Below are positions 25,338-38,100 of a stretch of 64,000 nucleotides of DNA, one piece after another. Where the stretch lies: NCBI GenBank assembly GCA_025345505.1, contig JANVCC010000040.1:8710023-8774022 (forward strand), in the 5' to 3' direction. The notes under the pieces are model-generated. The model worked only from the letters and a program-made list of their open reading frames with translations, was not told the DNA's origin and did no database searches. The position numbers and the translations under genes are program-made. Position 1 is the stretch's first letter, and each line of letters opens with the position of its first letter. The stretch comes from Todiramphus chloris collaris. Taxonomy: Eukaryota; Chordata; Aves; Coraciiformes; Alcedinidae.

Positions 25338-28300
25338 CTAAGCACTTATACTTCAAATGCCACCTCTAAGATGGCAAGACCTATTTTAACCCCATTATGT
25401 GTAGTTAAGGGGGAAAAAGCTTTATACTTTGAAACAGCAATGTAGGTTTTTTCCTCACCTTTTCTTAAGATTAATAAAAATGATGACTGAAAAGCTAAAA
25501 AACCCCCCAAACCTACTTAAGAAAGGCAGTGGCTGTGATCTGAATGTGCAGGGCAAGGAGAGCTAAGCTTGAAGTTTACAAGGGTGCAGTCATATGTGAG
25601 TAAATTTACACCTGATTAAGCACATTATATTCCAGCCTTACCAGTCTGGGATGTTGGTTTGTGTATACGTAGAACTGTGGTGGCAGCTTCATGTTGGGGG
25701 AGGATGATAAAAGAATTCCATTGTTTTAAATATTAAATTAGGATAATACTGATTACATTTCAACACCTAATCATTGTAGATAGCTGTTTTTCCCTTCCTG
25801 AAAGAACATGGAGGTATCACACTTTACAGTGATTAAGAACACAATCATGTGGAATAACCTACATGAGTAGCTCAACTTCAGATTTAATGACATCACCTCA
25901 GCCAAACTAAGTGATATTCAGAGGCAGAGCAGCCACAGAAGATGTCTTATGGATCAATAATGAGGTTTTTGGATGACTGCCGCTTGATCTACAGTCTAGA
26001 AGGAGCCAGTTGGCTTTCCCCACAGACACTACATTTTATTTTTCTATTGGAGAAAAATCAAAGGCCTTCTTTCCTTTAGCCATCATCATCTCCTTCTCAC
26101 ATGAAAGAAAAGAGATACACAGTAAAGGACGAAACATAACGAATGAAGCGACGATCCAACGTATTGGTGTTTAGCACCAAGAGGACATTACAATTTCTGC
26201 TGACATGAGCCATGAGGTTCCTTGCAGTCACTACACAGGACTCACTGGGAGTTTGAGGATGATGCTTCTGATTTCAGGGAACCCATCTCACTGGTGATAT
26301 GACTGCATATGCCTTGACTCTCTGCTGAGCTCTTCTAGCACAGCTCCCTGGGTCTTGCCAAGCTTTGTTTCTCTGCTACCTCCCTGGTGTTCGAACCACA
26401 TTTGTTTACTACGAACCCCAAGGCCCACATAAACATCTCTAAACTATTTTACTGCAAATGGAAAAGTAGATCTGTTATTTGTTGTTAAATGTATATGGAG
26501 ATCAATAAAATATATGATGGGAGAAACAGTTGAATGTATTCAGGGAAAATTCATAAATTAATTTATTCAACTAAGATGCGGGAAATTATTGCAGTGTGTG
26601 TTTTGTCTAAAGTGCTCCCCTGAGAATCCACTACTCGTATAATGATTCCCTCTTTATTGTCAGTGAATCTACAGCAATGTGTTTTGCATAAGCATTCACA
26701 TTTGAGGGAGAAAGAAAATGGCTACATAAAATTTATTCTCAGCTATTTTATTCCTGTGTGTCAGTCTCTAGCCTGTAGTCCCTGCTCGAGTAGAATCTCG
26801 ATATTTTTTTAATGGTGTAATAAAGTAGTGTATCTCTGTCTTTATACTGGCTTTCAACTTTTGGCAAGCAGTTTTTGATCTAAGCTGGAACTAAGTAATA
26901 TTGTTGAATAAGTTACTGTGATATTTTACACAAGGGTGTATATTTGATTAAAGAATATCTACGTAGACAGCTTAGTACAGCCTCTAGACCACATTAATGC
27001 CTTGAAGAGCTTTGCATCCTGACACAAGGAACTCGTGTATTTGGTTAAAATGCAGCCAGGCAAGGCAGCAGTGGGGTGAAAGAAGGGCCAGCAGTGCTCA
27101 GGTACCCAGATGCGCTGCCTACCATCTGGAATTGAGTGATGCACACACTTGTGCTCTGCTGCGGAGTTGAAACTCCCTCAGGCAGTCAGGAGGCTACAGG
27201 TGAGCCACTGCTTCGGAAACTTCTCCTTCCACCAGTAGATACCCAGACAGACCCTGCTGAGATCAGCTTACACTCCTCTGTCAGTGGGGAACAGGAAGGG
27301 AAACTGCAAAAATGAATGCTTCCCACAGCGGAGATGGGCTTTGGTGCACTAACTGCACATGCTGGGATGAAGACTGACAGCTCACTCAGCAATGACATAG
27401 CTGTGCATTTCTTCATTGTGATTCTAATGACACTATATAGGATAAATACTGCCAGATCCCGATAGCATTTTTCAGTGGGAAGGCAGATGTTACTGAGAAT
27501 CTGCTGCAGGTGCCCCAGATGGCTTGGGACATACTCGGTGCCTAATGCTGCTTCTGTTCGTAAGGCCACAGAGGACAGACAACCAGAGCACGCTGCACAG
27601 GCTCAGTGTCCTGGGCCATCTCACAGCCCCAATGAACACCAGGGAAGGGGATGAGGAGAGAGCACACTTTGTCCAGGATTTGGCAGAGGGGAGGCTCTGT
27701 GAGACCCTCATTTGGTCTTAATGGATGAATTCATAATATGAAATTTATCATGTACAATTTCTTGTAGTTATACTAATAAAGGAGAAAAACATCAGCTCCC
27801 AAACTTCTGTTGCTTCTGCCATGAATTGAAGTGTGAATCAAAAAGAAGAGAAGCATATTTTTGTTGGTGGGAGTATAGGAATTACAGACAACACACATGA
27901 AGTATGATGAAATCTTTCTCAAAAGACTGAACATTGGAATAGGAGGTTAAATTTTATAGTATGCCAATTAAAGTGTATGTTAAAATCCTGAAATATTACA
28001 TCCTACTAATAGCAGTGGCTCTAAACCTGTTGTTGAGCACTGCTCTCACCTGGGAGACTCTGCAGCTTCTTTAGCTCCCTGCAGCTTTTTACAATTCCAC
28101 TGAGAATTACTTCAGTGCAGTGTTTGTTTTATGGTGCATCCTTTGTTCACTCACAATACGTCTCTTCAAAACTTCCAATACAAATAACAAAAGCTCATTA
28201 TTTTCTACCTTACCTTTTACTCAGTACCTGCCACTGACAGAAGCTAAAACTCCCTGGAATTACAGCATATAGTCCAGTGTTTCTTTATACCGTAGTTTTC

Positions 28301-29264
28301 TGTACCTGTCTTAGCAGGTCATTAGAATCCATTGGAATTCAGACATCCATTTGAGCAGCATTGTTTGTTTACACGCTTTAGAGCAGTGCTTGCCATTGCA
28401 TCCTTAGCTAGGACTCTTAGCAGTATTTTCCTTATAAGCCTCTGTTTCCAGTTTCATCAGATAGAAAAAAAATACTATATTTTCAATATATTGAGACCAG
28501 GAGACTTTTTTTTAATCTTGGCACAATAAAAAAAGGTTCAGTACCTTTTCTCCAAATCCCAAAATAAATGTCATACGGTGCACTCCTATTTTATCCTGCT
28601 GAACCTGCACATTAAAATAAGAATTCTGCAAACTTTTTAGGCTTTGCAACACCTGAAATCCCTGCAACCACTGCCCATTTGGGAGACAAAGCCAGTAATG
28701 TGAATTCATGTTTGTAAAAAGTTAGACACTAGGGTGAAGTCTTGGCATGAGTCTCAAATTTTGGGCAATGTGCTATGGTTGTGTGGTCCCTTAGCTCTTC
28801 TCCTCCCTGACACACAGTTCTGCTGCCTTTACTGATCTGCAAACCAGTCTTGCCCAGGCCCTGCTGTCCTGGGCTCTGGAGAAGGGCTGTGCTGGGACAG
28901 GGCAGAAGAGCTCCGTGCCTCAGAAGTGGCACTGAAAATACAGATGACGCTTTGTCCACAGAACTGTCCACTTGGGTGGGCTTTATGTTGACAAAAGAGG
29001 TTGTTCTATGACCAGACAAGCATTTGTGCCAGCCAGGGTAGTCATCTCACTTCTCTGGGCACACACTTGCTCCTTCTGCTTGCCCTCCCTACAAGCAGGG
29101 CTTCTTGGGACTGGCTTTGTTTTCTATTAGAATAGCTACCAGGCAAACATACAGCTCTGTCTGCAATAAAAGCTGTACAAAGATATCTTAAAAACCAAGA
29201 GTACTAATTAGGAGCTCTGTTCTCCTTATGAGAATGCATAGCTGCTGCTGCTATTAATGGGAGT

Positions 29265-29383
29265 TATGCATGCATACCAGCAGTGGAATACACTCTAACA
29301 CAAACCATCTATTGGATAAATACATATTGAGCCATTTTAAAAAATGTGTGCAAGCTGTAGCTTTGAAGCAGCTGTTACAGCTG
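29265..29383. promoter_or_regulatory. Candidate regulatory cluster: TATGCATGCATA palindrome and paired CAGCTG E-boxes
   Basis: A perfect 12-base palindrome TATGCATGCATA is at 29265-29276. About 95 bp on, two CAGCTG E-boxes lie 3 bp apart (29369-29374 and 29378-29383), immediately followed by a CCAAT-type ATTGG. Such grouping resembles an enhancer core, but each motif is short enough to occur by chance. No conservation data are available. Confidence 0.3.
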
Positions 29384-30685
29384 ATTGGCTCAGAAATTCC
29401 CCTTTCTGCATGAAATGACATAAAGGACCTCGTTATAGCTCAGGTAAATAACAAATATTTGAGAAAGTCTCTCATCGCACACTTAGCTGACAAGCTCATG
29501 GTTCATAATCTGCTAGAAACAGAGAACAGCTTCCAGGGGTGTTGGGTCAAGAAGGAGACGACCCAGGTTCCAAGGCACTGATATTAAATAGGCTGAAAAG
29601 ATTTTTGCAGCTGAATGCAGTAACACCAAAAGGTCTCATGCAGCAAAGCTCTGAGGACCACAAATTGCTCTACGCTCCACAGCTCTGCCCTCTGCAACCC
29701 TGCAGCTCTAATGAGAGCGCGCTGCAGGACTTTGCCCTCAGGGTAAATTAACGAAGGAGCAGAGGGAAAGCATGGAGACCCTCCAATATTTAAATATCAC
29801 TCTAAGTCAGGAGGTCACATCATTAATATTGCAAACCTTGGATGCTCCAAGCATATGGCTCAGGTGCCTAAAATGAAGCTTGTCAAATTGAAGATTTTGA
29901 AACAATTTTTCTGGTTTTAAAAAAATTAAAATTTTCAGCTGCTCTTTTTATTAGGTCCCAGCCATACGCAACCAGTAAGTTAGTTGTTTTTGACTCTTAG
30001 AGTGTAAGCTTAAACAACTGACTGCCAACCCCTGAGCAACTGGAAAGGCAGAATGTTTATCTTCCAGGAAGAGACAATTGGTTCCCAGCCTGGGCTCCAG
30101 AAAAGAGCACGCTGTGTTGCAAGAGACAGATATCATGCAATTCAGAATGGCATTAATTGTGTGGTTTGGGGCTCCGCACTATAATTAGAACTTGTGCACA
30201 CACCTCTAAAAATAGGTTTCAACTTCTCAGCAGTAGAAGAGAAGAAAGGGCTCTGCATTTTCATCAACCGAAGTCAAAGAGCTGTTCTAGAAAACAAAGA
30301 GCCTGACTGCTCAGTAAAAGGTCAGCTCTGCTCCTAAGAAGAGTTCATGCCTCTTCTTTAGCTTCGAATTAGCGCATGAGAGATGATTAAAAGAGAGCCT
30401 GTGACCGTGAAGCACGAGTCCTGTGCGCCACAGCCAGGAGCAGCCGGGGCAGGGCCGTCCAGGCTGGCACCATGAGAGGTCAGCACCTGCAAGTGATCCC
30501 TGGGGGTGCGGAAACCCATCTGACCACACTGACATCAGTAGAAGGATTTCCAAGTGCCTGGCCGTTGATTTGTTTCTAAATGACTACTGGGTTGATCCTT
30601 CCTATTTGTGATTGGACTCAAAGTAGCCAAAAGCTCTGCATTTAAATGTTACCCTAATGGATAAAACTAGCCAAAGAACAGACTC

Positions 30686-30710
30686 AAAAAAAAAAAAAAA
30701 TATATATTTT
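30686..30710. repeat. Poly(A) run followed by (TA)n
   Basis: Fifteen A followed by TATATATTTT. No upstream gene-like sequence or target-site duplication was recognised that would make this a retroposed tail. Confidence 0.9.
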
Positions 30711-31068
30711 CCATTTCCCAAACTGAGACCTGAAGAGTTAAGTAGGGCAGCTGCTTGCAGGCATGTTGAAGCTGAACATGTTCAGTGTTTGAATGGCAAG
30801 GCTGCTAACCTAGGAAATAATCATGTACTGCTGCAAACTGCCCTTACAGACAGAGCAAACTCGGCTAATTTGGGGACTTCTAGACAGACTAGTGAAGGAC
30901 AAAGTTCTGTTTTAATACAAAACAAATCGCCCTGAGGAATAGCTGGAAATCAGGAGGATTTTTTAAAATGCAGCTAATTGCATCAGCTAGATTGCATGGC
31001 ATATAAGGTCACAGTGCTGGGTACGGGAGGCAGAGGACACTCGAGGGACCATTTATTAATGCAATGAA

Positions 31069-31262
31069 ATGATGAAACTCGAGGTCAGGCCTCACCTCGA
31101 GTACTGTGTACAGTTCTGGGCTCCTCACTTCAAGAAGGATATTGAGGTGCTGGAGCGGGTCCAGAGGAGAGCAATGAGGCTGGGGAAGGGACTAGAACGA
31201 AAGTCTTATGAGGAGAGGCTGAGGGAGCTGGGGTTGTTTAGCCTGGAGGAGACTCGGGGTGG
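31069..31262 (+). pseudogene. Remnant of CR1 ORF2 (C-terminal end of the reverse-transcriptase polyprotein)
   Basis: About 65 sense codons at the 5' end of the CR1 copy at 31075-31590 still read as CR1 ORF2, with [41 protein letters not shown] as key stretches. The catalytic endonuclease and RT core are absent, because CR1 copies are usually 5' truncated. The methionine at its start is not an authentic start codon. Confidence 0.9.
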
Positions 31263-31590
31263 ACCCTGTCACTCTCTACAACTACCTGAAAGGTAGAGAG
31301 TAAGGTAAAGTGAATTCTCCTGAGTAACTAGTGACAGGAGGAGAGGGCATGGCCTGAAGCTGCTCCAGGGGAGGTTTCGGTTGGGTATCAGGAAGCACTT
31401 CCTGACAGAGGCGATCAGACATTGGAACGGGCTGCCCAGGGAGATGGCAGAGTCACCGTCCCTGGATATGTTTAAAGAAAGGCTGGATGTGGGACTTAGT
31501 GCCATGGTCTAGCCGATGTGGTGGTGTTAGGTCACAGGTTGGACTTGATGATCTTGAAGAACTACTGAGGCTGGAAATGACCTATTCTAA
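31075..31590 (+). mobile_element. CR1 LINE fragment with the end of ORF2 (plus orientation)
   Basis: This is the longest CR1 copy here, about 515 bp and 5' truncated. The sense frame from 31069 reads [20 protein letters not shown], then [20 protein letters not shown] and [20 protein letters not shown]. This is the well-known C-terminal end of the CR1 ORF2 reverse-transcriptase polyprotein. The frame is lost after about codon 65. The 3' UTR follows with GGGCTGCCCAGGGAGATGGC and TTGGACTTGATGATCTTGAA, ending near CCTATTCTAAACC. The region 31290-31325 departs from the remembered consensus, suggesting an indel. Retrotransposition activity is impossible for so short a remnant. Confidence 0.95.
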
Positions 31591-31949
31591 ACCAAATGGT
31601 TGCCATTTTGTGACAGAACATGAAAAAAGTTTTAGGCAAAATCTATATTGCCATACAGAAATTAAATTTGTTTTTACAGGTAATTTAGAAGCCAGTTCTG
31701 GAAACACTTAGGCCAAGGAGGGGGGCATATCTCAGATGGTTTATCATCTAGTAAGAAATTCCAGTGATGGGTGGAGCACCCAGGGCCAAGAAGGGTTGGA
31801 GCTTGATACAGAAGAATCAATTCCTAAGTGCAAACGTTCATGCAATCCTCATTTCAACTTTTCCTTCACTGGCTGGAGGGACCAAGACAAGTTAAAAGGC
31901 AAATGAAGACACAGCACTTGTGTCACTGTGAATGGCTGAGCCAAAGACA

Positions 31950-32151
31950 CAGAATCACTACAGTTGGAAAAGACCTCCAAAATCATCAAGTCCAACCATC
32001 TATCTAATATTAGCATGATCACTAAACTGCATCCTGAAGTGCCACATCTACAAGTTTTTTGAATGCCTCCAGGGATAGCGACTCCAACACCTCTCTGGGC
32101 AGCCTGTTCCAATGCCTAACGACTCTTTCGGCATAGAGATTTTTCCTGACG
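31950..32151 (-). mobile_element. CR1 LINE fragment, 3' end (minus orientation)
   Basis: The reverse complement of a CR1 3' end. It starts CAGAATCACTACAGTTGGAA, then AAGACCTCCAAAATCATCAA and GTCCAACCATC. Downstream it has TTGAATGCCTCCAGGGATAG and CTCTGGGCAGCCTGTTCCAA, ending near GATTTTTCCTGACG. It covers the same part of CR1 as 31396-31590 but in the opposite orientation, with a gap of about 360 bp between the two copies. Subfamily not assigned. Confidence 0.92.
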
Positions 32152-32459
32152 TATGCACATCCTTCCTTCTCCCTGAGAAGCAACACAAAATACCACCCTG
32201 TGTTAAATCAGCAAAACATCCATGCTTCTCCAATGATACACCTGCTAGTTACTACACAACGGCTACTACAAGGTAGGCACACAGTCCTCTCTCCAGCAGA
32301 GTCACAGTCTCAGATTGAAATCCAGGCTTCAGCCCAAGGTTTGATTTTTTTGCCTCTGCAGACATTGAGTACCAAGGTGATGCCCATCCTCTGGGCCATG
32401 TGACCTGGTTCCTGTGCACAAATGCAGGAGCTGAGGTGTGGAGGAGACACTGGGAAGTC

Positions 32460-32580
32460 ATCCACCTCCACCGGACAGACAACCCGGGCCGGCAGGCAGC
32501 CCAGCCAGAGGTGGCTCTGCAGCTGAGCCTCTCCCACCGCAGGGACCCGCTGCCCAGGTTGGCACTACCTCGGGGTCTCT
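32460..32580. other. Isolated GC- and CpG-rich patch in AT-rich intron
   Basis: About 120 bp has strongly elevated G+C and six CpG dinucleotides, in segments such as ACAACCCGGGCCGGCAGG and CACCGCAGGGACCCGCTG, while the surrounding intron has almost none. Frames are open in several phases on both strands (for example 32438-32644 plus, 32252-32584 minus), as expected of GC-rich DNA. No protein family is recognised. It is too short for a conventional CpG island. It could be an unannotated exon, a decayed insert or a small regulatory element. Confidence 0.5.
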
Positions 32581-35068
32581 GCAAGGTGTAATCATGCGCT
32601 ATGCCCTGCTAATTACTGCTGTGAAGTGTCTTTGGACATGCTAATTCTCTTGTCAGGAGCATCTTCAGGATCAGAATCCAATGCAAATGTAGGCAGCAGT
32701 GCTGGCTTATTTGAGAGGGGGGGGGAAAAAAAAGCTGTATCTTATAGCCCATATTCTGGATTCACATAGAAAAGCATTTCCTACCACTAAATGTCTACTT
32801 TTCCTTCCTGCAGAATTTACACTATAGCTCACTAATGATGCTCATTTTCTAGCTACACATTGGGAGTTTTTGCTTTCCAGTAGACTAATCTGCCACATCC
32901 CAAGATGTGGACCTTAAAAATCCCTTTCCTACTGCATTGGTTTTCTTTCATTTCTCTGTAGATATTATATTGCTTTTGTCTCTGAAATCATTCTCTATTC
33001 TAACCCTTCATAATTATGAGTTATGAGTTCATAGCTAATAGTGTTATTCAAAACGGAAAGAAGCTACGCAGTTTTTTTTCTTTCCTAAGGCCAGAGTCAT
33101 CTTAGTTTAAAAGTAAAGATAATCACAGAAAAACAATCGGAGATTTGGAACCATCAATGCTGCTTGAAATGTATTTGCCATGTAATTGAGAAATATTCTT
33201 GTTCCGTAGCCATTTACTGATCACATGAGAACGATGATTTGTCATTTTTACTTGCTTCAAATTACTAAAGGCAATCTAATTTCTCTCATGGAGATGACAC
33301 ATCAGATAACATGAACATAATCAAGAGGTAATGATCTGTGGCTCTATTCACAAACAGATACTCCAGTTACCAGCTAAACAACCGCCTCCATATGGCGGAG
33401 GGAAGGCAATGCAAGACATTCAGATCCCCAAGCACAGGGTTTCCACCCAGGCAATGACATTTTAAACAGAGCAATTTAGCTATGCCATGCAGCTCTATCA
33501 ATCTAGATTTCAGATGAGGCAATGCTCCATCTACTCATTCATTCTCACATCCATCTGCCCATACCTGGGCAAAAAGCAGCAGCTGGTGACCACTGTAAAG
33601 CGTAGGCATGTCTGCTTCAGGCTTTTAAGCAATTGGTATGATGGCAATGTCTTAGCATCCCAAAAATCTCTCAAGTAACTCTACCCATCAAGCAGTAACT
33701 GCAAAGTCACCTGCATTCCACAGGAGAACTATAGCACATGAGGAGCTTAAAGGAAAGAACTGGGTCCTGTATTTACTACTGTATTTGCAGCTACTTTAAA
33801 GGTGTCTGGTGCATCTGACAATATGTTATTAGGGACAAGATTCTGACTACAGCTGTAGAGGCTGAGAACAGTTCAGAGGTCATTTAACCCCCTCTCCAAA
33901 GTACATATTTTTCAAAAGGAAGTTGAAAAGTTGCTTGAAATACTGGTGAATTAGTCTACTGAATTTGTTCTCTAGCAACCTTGCCATAAATAACATGTAA
34001 CATGTAAACTACTATGTCATATTCCTAAAATTTTGTGCTTCCCAGAAGCTGTATTATAAAATTATTGGGGAGAAGGAGAAATATCTGGAAACATCTGAGA
34101 GAACACATGGATAAGGGTCTGCAGAGCTTCGAGGAGAAAGAGGACAAGAGCCAGGCTAGGTGCTGTACTCTGGACTTTGCAGCTTATAGATCCTTAGCTA
34201 GCAGTGATGTCTTAATCACTGCATTTTTGCTTCTATAATGAGTAAAAAATGCTGGGAGAAAAAGAATACAGATACGCTGAAAGACTCCCCTGGCTTGATA
34301 ACTTGGCAGTGCAGCAGAGCAGCTAAAGTATATTCTTCTGTATTACCACACTCAGTAGTTTACTTTTGCTACCAGGCATATGGCAAATACACAACCAAGT
34401 CCTGAAATGCCCCTGTAAAAGTGGCAACATGAGCTTTTACAGCAGGCATGCTTGGTTTTCAGAAGCCCCATCATCTGTTTCGAATCAGTTTGTCTTTGCC
34501 TGTGAAAAGCAAAGGTCAGTCTGAATTTTTCTGTTTCCAAATAACATCAATGACAATAAGTTTCAGGAGGCCAATCCTCTCCTCCAGAATAGTTATCCCA
34601 TTCCTTTCCCATCAAATTTGTTAAATGAACTAGTTCAACAATAGGTTTGCGCTGGTTTCACTGACCATGAGGTGGCTGTACCAGTGTTCATTCCTTGTCA
34701 CCAATGTATGAAATGTACAGTGGCAAAGAAACTTTCAGATCCTGGACAGAGCTTTTGCTTCTTGTTTATGCACTAATATAAAACAGGTAGTACTACTGCT
34801 CTGGCTGCTTTCAGACTAGCAAGAAAAGTTAAGTGCTAGGAATTTTTTAATTGATTTCTCAGAATTTTTATTTTATGAAGAATAAATCAAAACAAAAGCC
34901 AAACTGAAAGCCTCAATGCTAAGAAGTGCCGAAACAAAACATTTGGCAGTTACAGTAAAGAAGCTTCAGGAATATATTTTGGAGCATAGCAACCAATAAA
35001 GAGTAAGCTGGCTTAAGCTTTGAAGTTAAAGCTTTCGGCAAGGCTTCTGATTTCTAAAGACAACAATA

Positions 35069-35120
35069 GAAACAACAACAAATTAAAAAAAAAAAATTAA
35101 AAAAAAGGAAAAAACACCCC
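35069..35120. repeat. A-rich low-complexity tract
   Basis: AACAACAACAAATT followed by two long A runs (interrupted by TT and GG), then CACCCC. About 50 bp. Confidence 0.85.
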
Positions 35121-38100
35121 AAGCAACAACCCCAGGCCTGGTTCTGTGCTCAGTAGATGGGCTCACTGTGAAAGACACCCATACAAAGACAGCAGATTTA
35201 GTCTGTTTGCTGAAAAATCAAGTAACCACAGCTAATCTTTTTGCACAGTATTATCCTGTTTTGGCCTTTAATAAATCTGCTTTAAATTAAAGACGTACCC
35301 AAGCCAAGAAGTGCCTCCTTTGATGTTTTAAATGGCTTAAATAAGCTGTTTGCTCATAAAAGCTCAAAATATGAATTCTGAAACTTGAAAAATAAGAACC
35401 AAAACTCTGTTTTTCTGCATTAAAAGGGCCAGCACCTCTCATAAGAAGGTCAGAACACAACTTTTAAGCACCTCAAGCATTAGTGCATCTTAGGCCCATA
35501 TGTGAAGGAAAAAGATCCTGGAATACAAGTATCTTACAAGCCAGTTACCCAAACCCAGCTAATCCCTTGTTTTACAACCATTATACCACATCATCTGGGC
35601 ACTGGAAGAAGGAATTTTACATTTTAACTGAAAGCAGGCATGGAGCTTGGAACAAGGCAACTAAATTAGCAAAAATGACATTTTTATTTAAGCTTGTATA
35701 ATTAGCTATGAGTTGGCACAATAAACTCTATATGATTTTTGTTTCCTCTTCCTGTCAAGAACACAACTTTCAATGCTTGAACTTTGGCAGATGATTCATA
35801 ACATAAATAACATTTTTTCCCCCCTGATTTGACTTGGGCTGCAGAAAGGAGAATTTTAAAAATAATACTGGCTTTACACATAAAATATACAGCAGGCAAG
35901 CTGAACAACAACAATATTCAGGTTGTCCTTTACTGCAAAAGTAACTGTAGACAGAGGATTGTATGCAATTGTTGGATTTTCAGGTTCAAACCATCGCATG
36001 CCAATTTGATTTGGCAGTCACAACTGTGATTCTCATCAAGTCAGAGAAGGAACCCTGTGATTACCATCATCCAGATTGGTAGCTTTCCCAAAAAGAACAA
36101 ACACTGTATTTGCAATCCTTACTTATTGCTGACTTCTCTTCAAAGGGTGTTTTCTTGCTCAGTGCAAAAGCATTCATTGCACAGGGCAAATCATCAACCA
36201 GCCACAGACTGCTCAAGAAAAGAAAGCTACTCAAACTTAGTCGTTTTGTGCTTTGATCATCCCCCTCAATGGAAATTGTTGCAGCCTTAGGAGGCCTGGG
36301 AACTTCCTGTAATTTTCCATAGCCTGTATAAATATGCAGCAGTGCGCCGGTGTCACAGGTAAGGGCAAGGACACCGCATGGCTCACTGTCCCACGGCCCC
36401 TCTCAGTCCTTGGAGTAACGGGACTAGCTCCACGAACATAATAACAGAGGAAAGCCAAACGGCCATAGCACACAGCAGGATGCGACCAGGACATTTGCCT
36501 TCATTGACACTTTTCCCTCTGCCATTCTAGCCATACGATCTTGATCCTACGGAGTCTCCGCCAGGCAGAGGCGCCAATCCTTCTCCCTTTAAAGCAGGTA
36601 GGGCAGAAGATCCCCGTCTCTTACACATTTTTGGCAAATTAATTCAGCCCAGTGGGTAGCTGCCTTCTAGGTCCTACTGCAGTGAATATTACTGAAGGAG
36701 GGAAATGCTTAAAACATTTTTAATTACATTCACTGTAGAAGAAATAAATACCTCCCATTTAAGAAAAGCTGAATTACAACTTATTCTGGTTCCTTGTAGT
36801 TTTCACCTGGAGCAGTACATATTATTCCCCTCCTTACTTCCTTCAGAATTCTCATTAACCTTTCTGTCAAGACTGCATTAAACATGTCTTGTTAATTCAC
36901 TATGTTCTTTAAGAAATCTGACATCAAGATGACAAATGCTTATCTAAAAAAACCCCTCTGGTTTAATAAAGCGCATTAAAAAAATTCTAGTTTACAAGGT
37001 GGGTTTGATTTCCGCTTTGCTACTTCAGTGAGTTCAACAGCAAGACTATCTGAACAGCTTCAGCATCTGTCCTTAAGGGAAAAGAAAAGGTCACGGACCC
37101 TGAAGAAATGGAAAGGCTTCAAGAACCTCCTCCACTGTTGAAGCATTTTTACTGTTCTAATATGACATTCTACAGCACACGTGCCTCCTAAAGAAAGCAA
37201 GCTGCACCATTAACATACAGCATTCTTCCGCTCACACTTAACGCAGGTCAAGGCGCTACATTTCTCAAGTGAGTTTATGACCTTGTGGGCATTTCTATTG
37301 AGAAGCTGTTGCAATCTTGGTGCAACACAAGGTAAGGAAAGAACATTTATATTCAGGTAGTTTTGTCAGAGAAATACTGTATGTTCTAGAAACACCAGGA
37401 AGCTAACAGACTATTTGTTAATCCTCAGAAGGGACCCCAAAGCAGTTTAATTGACTGGTATTGATGTACTACATCTATCTTACTAAGTATTTTTTAAAAA
37501 ACATTCAGTAAGACAATTCTGCGATGAAATTACCATTTATATGGCTTTCATCCACAAAGGAGTCAAAGTCCTATGTATATGTGCATAATTACTACTGCTC
37601 AAGCACAGCCAATTCTGCACCAGGAAATATCAAATGCTCTGCACCAGCACACAATATAATGGGTTGCATGAAAGGAGCAATGATATTTAAATCCAGAGAG
37701 ATGACAACACCCAATTAACCAGATTAGAATACTAAACATACACTCTAATACATGGGAAGATTTCAGATTTTTATTTACTGGCTTCCAAAAACTCAGTCCA
37801 CTCTAGCATAGCTTTAAGCCTTCTAAGAATAGCTTTGGTTTTTCTTACATACCTTTCTTGACCAAGCAAAGTAGTTCACAGACCCTAGAGCAAGGAAAGC
37901 AATTCATGGACCCCTTGTCAGATGCCCACAGACCGCCTGTTAGAATCCACTGCTTACTTGAAAATATAACCAATGTGGCAATCCTTCTACAGGAACTCTT
38001 TGGTTCAGATTACAAAACTGGTTCCTGGTAAGCTTCGTGTTTGTACCTGGAAATAGGAGTCTGCTTGTATTGACCTAGCTTAGTCTTGAGTGGCACTAGA

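Noticed and set aside
27186-27721. Overlapping open frames on both strands
   Set aside because: Open frames in several phases reflect locally higher GC with few stop codons, not coding selection. No domain seen.
30686-30710. Possible processed pseudogene tail (A15)
   Set aside because: No gene-like sequence upstream and no target-site duplication seen.
31269-31505. 78-codon minus-strand frame with LSLNISRDGDSAISLGSP
   Set aside because: Antisense translation of the CR1 copy at 31075-31590.
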